A stretch of DNA of 64,000 nucleotides from positions 1,674,001 through 1,738,000 of the forward strand of contig NC_015684.1 of the NCBI RefSeq assembly GCF_000218565.1, written 5' to 3'. The DNA is from Afipia carboxidovorans OM5 (GTDB lineage: Bacteria; Pseudomonadota; Alphaproteobacteria; Rhizobiales; Xanthobacteraceae). The notes beneath the pieces were generated by a model, which saw only the letters and a program-made list of their open reading frames with translations, did no database searches and was not told the origin of the DNA. The translations under genes were made by a program, and so were the position numbers. Shown here in pieces: positions 8,420-16,929 of this stretch (its first letter is position 1; every line of letters begins with the position of its first letter).

Positions 8420-9442
8420 TTACAGCGTGACGATGATCTTGCCGAACACCTGACGGCTCTCCATCCGCACCAGCGCCTTCTCGACGTCCTCGACCGGCAC
8501 TTCGGTGTCGATGATCGGCTTGATGCCTTGCGCCATCTTGTCGAGACTTTCGGCGATGTTGCGCATCGAGGCGCCGAACGAGCCGATGATGCGATATTGC
8601 TGCTGGAACAGTTGCATCAGGTTGATGGTGGTGGTGGGGCCGGAGGTCGAGCCGCAGGTGACGAGGCGGCCGCCGCGTTTGAGGCACAACAGCGAGCCGT
8701 TGAAGGTGTCCGCGCCGACATGCTCGAACACGACGTCGACGCCCTTCTTCCTGGTGATCTTGCGTGTCTCGCCCTCGAAGCGATCCTTGCGATAGTTGAT
8801 GACGTGATCGGCGCCGAGCGCCTTCACGCCTTCGATCTTGGCATCACTGCCGACCGTGGTGATGACGGTGCAGCCGATGGCCTTCGCCATCAGGATCGCG
8901 GCGGTGCCGATGCCCGAGCCGCCGGCGTGAACGAGAACGGTCTCGCCCGGCTGCAGCTTGGCATTGTCGAACAGCATGTGCTGCACGGTGGAGAAGGCGA
9001 TCGGCGCGCAGGCGGCGTCGCGCAGGCTGACGTTGTCCGGCACCGGGATGACGAGCCGCCCGTCGAGGTTCATCAATTCGCGCGCGAAGCCGTCAACATG
9101 GAAGCCCATGATGCCGGCGACGTTTTCGCAGAGATTGTCGCGGCCCTCGCGGCAGGCCTTGCAGGTGCCGCAAGTGAGCGCGCCATACATCACGACCTTC
9201 TGGCCAGGCTTGAAGCGCGTGGCATTTTTGCCCGCGGTGACGATCTCGCCGGAGGCTTCCGCGCCGACCACGAGCGGCATCTTGCGCTTGGCGAACGCCA
9301 TGCCGCGATAGCCCCAGACGTCGATGTGGTTGAGTGCCACCGCGCGGACGCGGATCTGCACCTCATTGTCCGCGGGCGGCGGCGGAGGAGGCATGTCCAC
9401 GATCGTCAGGTTACGATCGGCAACGAGGGTCAGCGCGCGCAT
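8420..9442 (-). CDS. adh2XL: Zinc-type alcohol dehydrogenase / quinone oxidoreductase family protein of the acpXL cluster
   Basis: 340 residues of the medium-chain dehydrogenase/reductase superfamily. It has an N-terminal GroES-like domain (about 25-125) with a cysteine cluster CGTCKACREGRDNLC that can bind structural zinc, and a Rossmann domain with VHAGGSGIGTAAI for NAD(P)H. It ends directly beside lpxXL and lies downstream of fabF1XL. In other rhizobia the same-position gene belongs to the set needed for the very-long-chain fatty acid of lipid A, probably as an enoyl reductase or other reducing step; the exact step is inferred from context. Confidence 0.87.
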   Translation of the reverse strand: MRALTLVADRNLTIVDMPPPPPPADNEVQIRVRAVALNHIDVWGYRGMAFAKRKMPLVVGAEASGEIVTAGKNATRFKPGQKVVMYGALTCGTCKACREGRDNLCENVAGIMGFHVDGFARELMNLDGRLVIPVPDNVSLRDAACAPIAFSTVQHMLFDNAKLQPGETVLVHAGGSGIGTAAILMAKAIGCTVITTVGSDAKIEGVKALGADHVINYRKDRFEGETRKITRKKGVDVVFEHVGADTFNGSLLCLKRGGRLVTCGSTSGPTTTINLMQLFQQQYRIIGSFGASMRNIAESLDKMAQGIKPIIDTEVPVEDVEKALVRMESRQVFGKIIVTL

Positions 9443-9570
9443 TGAAGGCTGTTCCTGCGGGAAATGGTGAAAACTGGAAGGGATATCGCCGGTTGGCGGG
9501 GGCGCGTCAACCGGGACTCTTTTAACCCTCGCCCCTTGTGGGAGAAAGGGAAGGTGGCATTCCCAGCGCC

Positions 9571-9659
9571 GTCATGCCCGCGCTTGTCGCGGGCATCCAC
9601 GTCTGTACGAAAGATCAGCAGGGAAATGCGTGGATGGCCGGGTCAAGCCCGGCCATGAC
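9571..9659. repeat. GTCAT-bounded palindromic repeat, copy B
   Basis: Same layout as the 7388 and 44291 elements: GTCAT, hairpin CCCGCG/CGCGGG, then ATCCACG pairing with CGTGGAT, hairpin GCCGGG/CCCGGC, ATGAC. It sits inside the leftward lipid A gene cluster between adh2XL and fabF1XL (gap 9443-9690), so it should be carried in the mRNA unless a separate promoter is used. Confidence 0.75.
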
Positions 9660-9690
9660 GAAAAACGGGATGCCTTTAACAGCGACGCAG

Positions 9691-10971
9691 TCACGCCGGT
9701 TCGCGGGTGAGGATCAGCACCGCGTTCTGGCCGCCGAAGCCGAACGAGTTCGACATCACCGCCGTCACCTTCGCATCGCGAGCCTCGTTTGGAACCACGT
9801 CGAAGGGGATCGCGGGATCGGGAATGTCGTAATTGATCGTCGGCGGAATCCGCTGGTGCTCCAGCGTCAGCAGCGAGAACACTGCCTCGACCGCGCCCGC
9901 GGCCGACAGCGTGTGCCCGACCATCGACTTGTTGGACGACACCGGAATCTGGCTTGCGCGCTCACCGAACACGGTGGAGATGCCGAGATACTCCATCTTG
10001 TCGTTTTCCGGCGTGCCGGTGCCGTGGGCGTTGATGTAGTCGATCTGCTCGACGCTCATGCCGGCGTCGGCGAGCGCCTTGCGGACGCAGCCGATGATCG
10101 GCTTGCCGTCCGGGCTCGAGCGGGTGCGGTGGAAGGAATCCGCGAGTTCGCCGCATCCGGCCAGCACGCCGAGAATCTTTGCGCCGCGCGCGGTCGCGGC
10201 TTCATAACTCTCCAGCACCAGCGCGCCTGCACCTTCCGCCATCACGAAGCCGTCGCGGTTCTTGGCGAAGGGGCGGGCGGCGCCTTCCGGTGGCTCGTTG
10301 TGAGTGGAGAGCGCGGACAACAGCGAGAAGCGGATCAGCGCTTCGGGATTGACCGAACCGTCGGTCGCAACGCAGAGCGCGGCATCGGCCTCGCCGCGGC
10401 GGATCGCTTCGACGCCGAGTTGGATCGCGGTCGCGCCCGATGCGCATGCGGTGGATAGCGAGATCGGCGAGCCCTTGGTGCCGAACCGCTCGACCAGATG
10501 ATCGGCGACCGAGCCGAACAGGAAGCGCTTGTGGAAGTCGGCGAACCTGCCGCCGCCGCTCGCCTTGAGCATCGAGTCGTAATCGATGCCGGACGCGGAG
10601 CCGGTTGCGCGCGCAGTCTCGAAGCGCGCGATCCATTCGACCTCGACCGGCGCCACCGCGAGAAACAGCGGACCGGGGAAGTCGCCCTTGCTGCCGATGG
10701 AGGCCTGCGTCACCGCTTCTTCGGCGGCGAGGTCGGCAAGCTTGTCGGAGAGCGTCGTGGAGACGAACGGCTCGATCGGAATGAAATCGACGGTGCCGGC
10801 CATCGTGGTGCGCAGGCCATCGGTCGGGAAGCGCGTGATAGTGCGGATGCCGGACTGGCCCGCGGTGAGTTTTTGCCAGTTGTCGGTCTTGCCCGCGCCG
10901 AGCGAGGTGACGACGCCCATGCCGGTGACGACGACGGTGGGACGGCCGAACTGATCTTTCGCTGCGGTCAT
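9691..10971 (-). CDS. fabF1XL: Beta-ketoacyl-ACP synthase II, catalytic partner (FabF1XL)
   Basis: 426 residues with a complete thiolase-fold active site: nucleophile Cys in LSTACASGATAIQ, first His in NAHGTGTPENDKMEY and second His in SNKSMVGHTLSAAG. It condenses malonyl-ACP with growing acyl chains. It is followed on the minus strand by adh2XL and preceded by a second, degenerate synthase (10990-12189), 18 bases apart. Position and order match the conserved rhizobial cluster that elongates the 27-hydroxyoctacosanoate-type chain on AcpXL. Confidence 0.92.
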   Translation of the reverse strand: MTAAKDQFGRPTVVVTGMGVVTSLGAGKTDNWQKLTAGQSGIRTITRFPTDGLRTTMAGTVDFIPIEPFVSTTLSDKLADLAAEEAVTQASIGSKGDFPGPLFLAVAPVEVEWIARFETARATGSASGIDYDSMLKASGGGRFADFHKRFLFGSVADHLVERFGTKGSPISLSTACASGATAIQLGVEAIRRGEADAALCVATDGSVNPEALIRFSLLSALSTHNEPPEGAARPFAKNRDGFVMAEGAGALVLESYEAATARGAKILGVLAGCGELADSFHRTRSSPDGKPIIGCVRKALADAGMSVEQIDYINAHGTGTPENDKMEYLGISTVFGERASQIPVSSNKSMVGHTLSAAGAVEAVFSLLTLEHQRIPPTINYDIPDPAIPFDVVPNEARDAKVTAVMSNSFGFGGQNAVLILTREPA

Positions 10972-10989
10972 TGCGTTTGCCTCCGATTG

Positions 10990-12189
10990 TCAGGCCGGAA
11001 CGCGCTCGACGAGCGCCATGCCTTCGCCCCGCCAGTGTCCGATGCCGATGACGACGATCTGGGACGGCGAGGCGGCGCTTTCAATCTCGACGCCCGTCGA
11101 ATCGTTCGCCGCGAACAGTTTTCCCTTGGCGATGGAGAGTGCCGCGAGCGCGAGCCCGAGCGGCAATTGCGCTTCCATCAGATGGCCGAACGAGGTCGCG
11201 TGCCCGCGCACCGGCGCATTGGCGTGTTTCTTGAGGAACGCGCGCTCTTCATCGGTTGGGTAAGCCGCGCCGGTGGCGCCGGTGATGATCGGCGTATCAG
11301 TGGGAACGCCGAGCTTCGCCCACAGCGCATCGAGCACCGCGGTGACATTGCCCGGCACGGTGCGGCGCGCATGATCGGCCACGACCTGCGAGAGCCGCGC
11401 GAACGGCTTTGCGCCGCGCGCCTGCGCATGTTCTTTCGATTCGATGACGAGAAACACGCCGCCGGAGCCGAGCGCGAAGCCGGTTGCCTCGCCATTGCGC
11501 GCCCATACCGGCGTCGCCTTGCCCTTGAGCGCGAAGTCGCCGAACTCGTAGAGCATCAGAAGATCTTTGCGCTCGCCATTGTGCGCGGCGCCGACCAGCG
11601 CGATGTCGCTTTGGCCGGAGACGATGCGCGCCAGCGCAATCCGGAATGCATCAGTGCCGGCCGCTTCCTCGCCCATGAAGGTGCGCGATGAGCCGGTGAC
11701 GCCATGGACGATCGAGATGTTACCCGCGAGCAGGTTCGAGAGCTGCGCCAGAAACAGTGTCGGTCGCAGCCCGCCCATCAGACGTTCGTTGAGCGCGCCC
11801 GGCGCGGCGTTGCCCTGCGCCTGGTCGTTGAGCACGGTGGCATCGACTGCGAGATCACGCTCGCCGCCGCCCGCGGCGACGATCATGTCCATGCGCGAGA
11901 GAATGTCGGTGTTGCCCTTGAGGCCCGCGCCTTCGAGCGCGAGACCGGCCGCGTAGGTGCCGATCCGCTGCCAGGATTCCATCTGACGCAGATCGCCCTT
12001 CTTCGGGATCTGCGCGTCGTAATTCAGTTTGACGATCGGATGCACGGGGTAGGGCGCGAAGGTCGTCTCGTCGACATTGATGCGGCGCGCCTGCAGTGCG
12101 TCCCAGTGTTCGTCGAGACCTTCGCCGAGTGAAGACGCAAGGCCTATGCCGGTGATCCAGACCTCGCGGGCCGTCGTCTTGTCGTTCAT
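10990..12189 (-). CDS. fabF2XL: Ketosynthase homologue lacking catalytic Cys and first His (FabF2XL, chain-length-factor-like)
   Basis: 399 residues with the ketosynthase fold (VWITGIGLASSLGEGLDEHW at the start; GSGGVFLVIE in the middle). Where FabF has TACxSG this protein reads HGVTGSSRTFMGEE, with no cysteine. The NAHGT histidine region reads TGATGAAYPTDEE. Only the second His (SFGHLMEAQ) remains. Such inactive ketosynthase homologues act as chain-length factors paired with an active ketosynthase in type II polyketide systems; a similar role with FabF1XL is inferred. The ATG at 12189 overlaps the fabZXL stop by four bases (ATGA), so translation is coupled; the longer in-frame start adds residues with no homology. 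Confidence 0.9.
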   Translation of the reverse strand: MNDKTTAREVWITGIGLASSLGEGLDEHWDALQARRINVDETTFAPYPVHPIVKLNYDAQIPKKGDLRQMESWQRIGTYAAGLALEGAGLKGNTDILSRMDMIVAAGGGERDLAVDATVLNDQAQGNAAPGALNERLMGGLRPTLFLAQLSNLLAGNISIVHGVTGSSRTFMGEEAAGTDAFRIALARIVSGQSDIALVGAAHNGERKDLLMLYEFGDFALKGKATPVWARNGEATGFALGSGGVFLVIESKEHAQARGAKPFARLSQVVADHARRTVPGNVTAVLDALWAKLGVPTDTPIITGATGAAYPTDEERAFLKKHANAPVRGHATSFGHLMEAQLPLGLALAALSIAKGKLFAANDSTGVEIESAASPSQIVVIGIGHWRGEGMALVERVPA

Positions 12190-12653
12190 AGTTTGGCCTG
12201 CTCGGGAAAGCCGATCTGCCGCGCCATCTGTTCCATATGGCCGCGCAGGTCCGCGTTGGGAAACGGAGTATGGCGGAAGGTGAGGTCCGCGTTGCACTTC
12301 ACCTTGCCGTCGACGCTGATCTTCGCCTCGGTGACCGCGAAGCCGGAGCCGTCGTGAACGATGCGGGATTCGACCGTGAGCGGTTCGCCCGGCTTGATGA
12401 AGTCGCGCATCTTCGCTTCCTTGACGGAGGCGAGAAACGGCATGCGCTCGAACTTCAGCAGCGCGATGATGAGCCAGCCAGACGTTTGCGCCATCGTCTC
12501 GATGAGCAGCACGCCCGGCATCAGCGGATGGCCGGGGAAGTGGCCCTCGAACACCGTGCTCTGTTGCGGCACACGCGAGGTGACGGTGATCCGCCGCTCG
12601 CCGAGATCGAGATCGGCGATGTGATCAACCATCTGAAAATATTCGAGGCGCAT
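12186..12653 (-). CDS. fabZXL: 3-hydroxyacyl-ACP dehydratase, FabZ family
   Basis: 155 residues with the hot-dog fold. The motif FEGHFPGHPLMPGVLLIETMAQ is FabZ-like; the second GH of GHFPGHP carries the catalytic His and the Glu of LLIETMAQ is the partner acid. It dehydrates 3-hydroxyacyl chains, here presumably on AcpXL. It lies 12 bases downstream of acpXL and overlaps fabF2XL by four bases, so the three are one translational unit. Confidence 0.92.
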   Translation of the reverse strand: MRLEYFQMVDHIADLDLGERRITVTSRVPQQSTVFEGHFPGHPLMPGVLLIETMAQTSGWLIIALLKFERMPFLASVKEAKMRDFIKPGEPLTVESRIVHDGSGFAVTEAKISVDGKVKCNADLTFRHTPFPNADLRGHMEQMARQIGFPEQAKL

Positions 12654-12665
12654 TGGTGCTGCGCG

Positions 12666-12947
12666 TCAGGCGCTCTTGGCCGCGACCAACTCGTCGATGC
12701 GCGCGCTGAGGTTTTTCAGAACGAAATACTGTTCCGTCGTCGCCTTGCCGTCGTTGACCTCCTGCGTCCACTTCTCAAGCGGCAGCTTGATGCCGAACGC
12801 CTTGTCGATCGCAAATGCGATGTCGAGGAAGTCGAGGCTGTCGATGCCGAGATCATCGATCGCGTGGCTTTCCGGCGTGATGGTATCGCGCGGGATATCG
12901 CAGGTTTCAGCGATGATCGTGGCGACTTGATCGAACGTTGAGGACAT
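12666..12947 (-). CDS. acpXL: Acyl carrier protein AcpXL for very-long-chain fatty acids
   Basis: 93 residues, acidic, with the phosphopantetheine attachment site in DDLGIDSLDFLDIAFAID (the serine of DSLDF). It is longer at the C-terminus than housekeeping AcpP, and SLDFLDIAFAIDKAFGIKLP is characteristic of rhizobial AcpXL. It heads the leftward cluster acpXL-fabZXL-fabF2XL-fabF1XL-adh2XL-lpxXL. AcpXL carries the C28-type chain until LpxXL moves it onto lipid A. The promoter should lie in 12948-13110; no conserved element was recognised there. Confidence 0.95.
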   Translation of the reverse strand: MSSTFDQVATIIAETCDIPRDTITPESHAIDDLGIDSLDFLDIAFAIDKAFGIKLPLEKWTQEVNDGKATTEQYFVLKNLSARIDELVAAKSA

Positions 12948-13111
12948 TCATTAAGCCTTTGATTATTCTCGGTAAACGCCAGCCGGCGCAAAAGGGGGAC
13001 GGGGCGGTCGCCGCAACCCCCGCCGGCGCGCCCGAAGTAAATGTTCGTATAACGGAGCGGGGCGGCGAGTTCAATGGTGGCGACGGATGGTCCGGCGGCC
13101 CGACGGATAGC

Positions 13112-13390
13112 CTAATTGCGCGGCGGCGTGCTGATTTCACCGCAGTTTCGCAGGCCCTGCATGATGCAATCCTGGGTCTTGCCCATCTTGTTGAGCGCGG
13201 AGAACAGCCAGATGCCGACCACGATCAGCACGGCGGCAAATGCCGTAACCGCGAGATTCGCCCACATCCGCTGACGGTCGTCGGCCGCGTCGTGCGCAGG
13301 CGGCGGCGAAGACGGCGCGGGCGCGGCCGGGCGTGGGCTGAACTTCACCACGCGGTCGTCGCTCTCGGGAAGATCGGGTTGGCTCGCCAT
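13112..13390 (-). CDS. Hypothetical single-pass membrane protein
   Basis: 92 residues from the ATG at 13390. The N-terminal half is polar and rich in Pro and Ala, followed by one clear membrane helix (WANLAVTAFAAVLIVVGIWL) and a short tail with two cysteines (KTQDCIMQGLRNCGEI). That layout (N-in anchor with a CxxxxxxxC tail ending in NC) occurs in small conserved alphaproteobacterial proteins of unknown role. A longer start at 13453 exists but adds a low-complexity stretch. It lies between acpXL and the HerA-like gene, on the same strand as both. Confidence 0.65.
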   Translation of the reverse strand: MASQPDLPESDDRVVKFSPRPAAPAPSSPPPAHDAADDRQRMWANLAVTAFAAVLIVVGIWLFSALNKMGKTQDCIMQGLRNCGEISTPPRN

Positions 13391-13484
13391 GACGGGTCGC
13401 GGACGTCCTTGCTCTATCGCTTTGAGGATAGGAGCGGGCGATGCCCCGGACAAGGCATCACAACTTTGAAGCCGAGCGGCTGAT

Positions 13485-15263
13485 TTAGCGCAGCGGCTTC
13501 TTCAGCAGCGAATAGCGCTCGGTATCGAGCCCGAGCGGGGAGATGGTTTGCAGCGGCGGCGAGTCGACAAGCCGCTGCAGCGAATGATCGCCGACGCGCT
13601 CGGCAAAACGGTCGGAGACATGTGGATCGCTCGGCGCCTCGCGATGCGTGGTCGAGCCGCGCCAGCGTTCGATCACGGAGGACACGAAATACGCATCGTG
13701 GCCGCTGTCGGAAGACGGTGTCGTCGCAATCGTCGCTTCGCTGCGCGGAAGCTGATGCTGTGGCACTTCCTTGAAGCGCAGCCGCGTCGGCAGCGCGACG
13801 CCTTCGCCGAAGGCCAACACCTCGCGGGTACCGAGCGACGGCACGAACGACAGAAGGTTTGCGGCGGCGTCCGAAACAGCGGAGCGCAGAATGCCCTGGT
13901 CGCGCTCGTTCGCAAGGCGCATCGCGAACAGCGTGTTACACTGGGAAAGGATAGTCGCATCGAGCTCGGCCGGACGCTGGGTGATGAGGCCGAGATAGAC
14001 GCCGTATTTGCGGCCTTCCTTGGCGATGCGCGACACCGCCTTGCGGGTCGGCCCGAAACCGATGCTGCGGTCGGCGGAGGCGTAGCGATGCGCTTCCTCG
14101 CAGACGAACAACAGTGGCGAGGCGCCGTCGCTCCACAGGCCGAAATCGAACGCCATGCGGCACAGCACCGAGACGACGGAATCCACAACGTCGGCGGGGA
14201 AGCCCGCGAGCTGCATCACCGTCATCGGCTTGCCGTTGGCGGGCAGGCGGAACAGATGGCTCACGACTTCGGCCATGCTGTCGCCGCCGACGTTCGCATT
14301 TTCGAACATGAAGCTGTAGCGCGCGTCGTTGCGCACGACTTCGATGCGCTGGATCAGCTTGTGATAGATGATGCGCGAGGAACGGTTCTCGAGTTTGCCC
14401 ATGCGCTCGTCGATCAGCGAGATCAGATCGACAAGGCGATAGGGCACGGGCGTATCGGGTGTGAAGCCGGTGGCGCGCGTCTCGATGCGCTTTAGGCCGA
14501 TCCGCTCGGAGTTCGCGTATTGCAGATACGTCGCCTTGGCGATCGGAATGACTTCCGACAGCACTTCCATTTCTTCGGGCACGCCGGGGCGGCCGCCGAA
14601 CAGGACGTCGACGAACTCCTCGAAATTGAACAGCCAGAACGGCAGCTTCAGATTGCGCGGGTTCAGCACCAATGCGCGCGGGCCGAAGCAGCGGCCGTAT
14701 TCGTTGTGCACGTCGAGCAGAAACACGCGCAGCGAAGGCCGCGCGACCAGAATTTCGTTGAGCAGCAGCGACACGCTGGTCGATTTGCCGACGCCGGTGG
14801 AGCCAAGCACGGCGAAATGCTTGCTCAGCATTTCCTCGATGTTGACGTAGGCCGTGATCGCCTGATCCTGCTGCAGCGTACCGATGTTGACCTGATCGCG
14901 GCCGGTCGGCGTGTAGATCACGCGCAGCTCGTCCGCCGTGAGGATGTCGACGGCATCGCCGATGGTCGGATAGCTGGTGACGCCGCGCTGGAAGCGGCCC
15001 TCGCGGGAGATTTCGCCGAGCAGATCGACCGAGGCGATGGCGACATGGTTGTCGCGCATGTCGATGTTCTCGCGCGACATCTCGGTGATGATCGCGACGA
15101 TGGTGGCCTTCGCGCCGCGGATGCCGAAGAACTGGCCGACAGTGGCGCGCAGCGTGGTGGCCGTCACTTCCGGACTCGCCATCACGCCGATACGAGCCTG
15201 CGAGCCGCGTACGGAGACGACGCGGCCGAGGGAGGCGATCTGCGGGACGGGCGGTGGCAGCAT
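13485..15263 (-). CDS. HerA/FtsK-like hexameric ATPase (DUF87)
   Basis: 592 residues. An N-terminal HAS-barrel-like domain (about 1-130) is followed by a RecA-type ATPase with Walker A GSTGVGKST and Walker B LLFVCEEAHRY, and an arginine-finger region later (LITQRPAEL). This matches bacterial HerA-type helicase/translocases, DNA pumps that usually work with a NurA-type nuclease or a SIR2 partner. No nuclease gene is adjacent, so the partner is unknown. The start follows LPPPVPQIASLGRVVSV, and no better Met is seen. Confidence 0.85.
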   Translation of the reverse strand: MLPPPVPQIASLGRVVSVRGSQARIGVMASPEVTATTLRATVGQFFGIRGAKATIVAIITEMSRENIDMRDNHVAIASVDLLGEISREGRFQRGVTSYPTIGDAVDILTADELRVIYTPTGRDQVNIGTLQQDQAITAYVNIEEMLSKHFAVLGSTGVGKSTSVSLLLNEILVARPSLRVFLLDVHNEYGRCFGPRALVLNPRNLKLPFWLFNFEEFVDVLFGGRPGVPEEMEVLSEVIPIAKATYLQYANSERIGLKRIETRATGFTPDTPVPYRLVDLISLIDERMGKLENRSSRIIYHKLIQRIEVVRNDARYSFMFENANVGGDSMAEVVSHLFRLPANGKPMTVMQLAGFPADVVDSVVSVLCRMAFDFGLWSDGASPLLFVCEEAHRYASADRSIGFGPTRKAVSRIAKEGRKYGVYLGLITQRPAELDATILSQCNTLFAMRLANERDQGILRSAVSDAAANLLSFVPSLGTREVLAFGEGVALPTRLRFKEVPQHQLPRSEATIATTPSSDSGHDAYFVSSVIERWRGSTTHREAPSDPHVSDRFAERVGDHSLQRLVDSPPLQTISPLGLDTERYSLLKKPLR

Positions 15264-15603
15264 GACAGGCGGCTTTGAACAGGTTATGCTCGCCGGACTA
15301 TGCGCCTGTCATATTGCAGAAATTGTTAAGAGATAAACGGAAGTTATACCGACCGGCACCTGCCGGGCGTCAGGATTTGGGCACGGGGAGGGGGCCGGCG
15401 GACTTGCGAGGGTAGCGACCGCCCCCGCGGAAAGCGGATTGAGCCCGGCTTTGCCACTTCCCTTCCTTGGATACCGCTAAAGGCAGGATTTTACCACCTA
15501 AGGTTGGGACGACGGATTAACATAGATTAGTGCGTTATCCGGCCATTAAGCCGCCCCGAATATTCTGCTGGGCAGGCTACGTGTTAGCCACGATGACGGG
15601 GAG
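15264..15603. other. Intergenic region between divergent herA-like and PilZ genes
   Basis: A 340-base gap that must hold two outward promoters. It has AT-rich stretches near 15325-15345 and 15515-15545 (GGATTAACATAGATTAG). No ORF, RNA gene or repeat was recognised. Confidence 0.4.
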
Positions 15604-15852
15604 ATGGTCGTGGTCGAGACCAGGCGCGCGCCGCGCTATCGCGTGTCAAAATCAGCTACCATCGGATATGGGCGGCATGCGCCCGGCTGCGTCATTCGCG
15701 ACCTCTCGATCACCGGCGCGGCCATCCAGGTCGAAGATCAGACCGGCATTCCCGACGAGTTCATTCTCTTTATCGAAGAGGACAATCTGAGCCTTCCTTG
15801 CCATGTGGTCTGGCGAAGGGGCTACCGGCTCGGCGTGGTGTTTGACGATTAA
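15604..15852 (+). CDS. Small PilZ-domain protein
   Basis: 82 residues that consist of little more than a PilZ domain: ETRRAPRYRVSKSATI supplies the RxxxR-type c-di-GMP contact and DLSITGAAIQ the D/NxSxxG motif. PilZ domains bind cyclic di-GMP and usually alter motility or polysaccharide export. GGGGAG (15598-15603) touches the ATG at 15604, so the in-frame GTG at 15610 may be the real start. It lies just upstream of a tRNA gene on the other strand. Confidence 0.85.
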   Translation: MVVVETRRAPRYRVSKSATIGYGRHAPGCVIRDLSITGAAIQVEDQTGIPDEFILFIEEDNLSLPCHVVWRRGYRLGVVFDD

Positions 15853-15862
15853 CTTTCGGATT

Positions 15863-15936
15863 TGGCTGGGGAACCTGGATTCGAACCAAGACAAACAGAG
15901 TCAGAGTCTGTTGTGCTACCGTTACACCATTCCCCA
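15863..15936 (-). tRNA. tRNA-Gln (anticodon CTG)
   Basis: Read on the minus strand: a 7-bp acceptor stem TGGGGAA/TTCCCCA, D-arm with GGTGTAACGGTAGCAC, anticodon stem ACAGA/TCTGT with loop CTCTGAC giving anticodon CTG, T-arm with GGTTCGAATCC, and encoded CCA. Length 74 bases. It lies 10 bases beyond the PilZ stop, on the opposite strand. Confidence 0.95.
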
Positions 15937-16302
15937 ACGTTTGCCGGTAGCCGACGCGGTGCGTCTCGGATTCGCGGCAAATCGCGATTGCGGGGTGGAT
16001 ATAATGGGCGAATGGCCGCCGGTCTACACCTTTCCGGCCCTTGCGCTGCAAAACGCGCGGATCATCCCGGTCCGGTGAATAATTGCAGGTTGCCCCTCGG
16101 ATTTGGGTTTAGGCCATCTTGGGCCGGCCCTGCGACCATATGGCTAAAATAAGGCGGCCTTCAAAGACATATAATGATGGAGCAGGCAGGAGTCCTGCGA
16201 TGCCTCGCAACGGCTCCTGCCGGCGCTTGCGCCGAAGGAAACCTGATTTCCGCCAGCGGCTGCATAGGGCGGCCTCGATCGGCGCGGAAGCGAGGCTATG
16301 CC
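15937..16302. other. Intergenic region downstream of the PilZ gene / upstream of tRNA-Gln
   Basis: A 366-base stretch. It should hold the leftward tRNA-Gln promoter (near 15940-15990) and a start signal for the small protein at 16303. GCAGGAGTCCTGC at about 16183-16195 is a short palindrome. No convincing gene was seen; overlapping ORFs in several frames lack ribosome sites. Confidence 0.35.
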
Positions 16303-16491
16303 ATGCGGGCATTAGACAAGAAGGCGACCGGCACGAGCGATGGCTCGACCTCGCCGGCGCTGATTATCGTAGCTCTTGGGTTGTTCTCCATTCTCGTTCT
16401 CGGATTGAGCGACCCGCACCGCGACGGGGTGATGACGACGCTGGTGACGATCGGCGAATTCGGAATCCTGCCGACGCTCGCGGGCCTGTAA
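16303..16491 (+). CDS. Hypothetical small membrane protein
   Basis: 62 residues: a polar N-terminus (MRALDKKATGTSDGS), one hydrophobic helix (PALIIVALGLFSILVLGL) and a short tail. AAGCGAGG sits about 8 bases upstream of the ATG. No family is recognised. It could be a real small membrane protein or a chance frame; composition resembles the flanking genes. Confidence 0.4.
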   Translation: MRALDKKATGTSDGSTSPALIIVALGLFSILVLGLSDPHRDGVMTTLVTIGEFGILPTLAGL

Positions 16492-16929
16492 GCCGCTCGA
16501 ACCTCTGAGAGCCAGCATTGCCGTTCCGGTGAGGGAACGCGCGCGGCCGCGTCGCTCGCGAACTGCGCCTTTATCACTCTGCATATGTGCTTCACATATT
16601 CTTTTGCCGCCACGCTCCTTGCGCACAACCGGCCTATCGCCAGCCGACATCACTCTAGACGCGCGATCACTTCGCGTCGCGACATGTTGATGTGAGCGTG
16701 CATTGTCCGCTCGCCTTGCGAGATAACGCACCCGCAAAATTAGAACTGTTTAAAATATATCAAAACACAATGCGCGTCCGCGTGATGCAGGGATGTCACG
16801 CGCGCAGCAGCAATGCCGAGTTTTGAAGGCTTCTAGGTGCTGTTGCCGTGTCGACGCAACAGAGCGTGATAGGAGGAAAATCGAATCCGCACATGGCGGA
16901 GTAACGATGATGATTGGGGCGTGACGGGG
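16492..16929. promoter_or_regulatory. Leader and promoter region of the siderophore receptor operon with Irr-box-like site
   Basis: A 438-base gap with no long gene. ATTAGAACTGTTTAAAA at 16739-16755 resembles the iron control element bound by Irr in Bradyrhizobium (TTAGAA, three bases, then a partly matching inverse half). AGGAGG at 16871-16876 is well upstream of the receptor start, and two tiny frames follow it (ATG at 16893, three codons; ATG at 16907, five codons ending at the receptor start region). These may couple translation. Confidence 0.4.
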
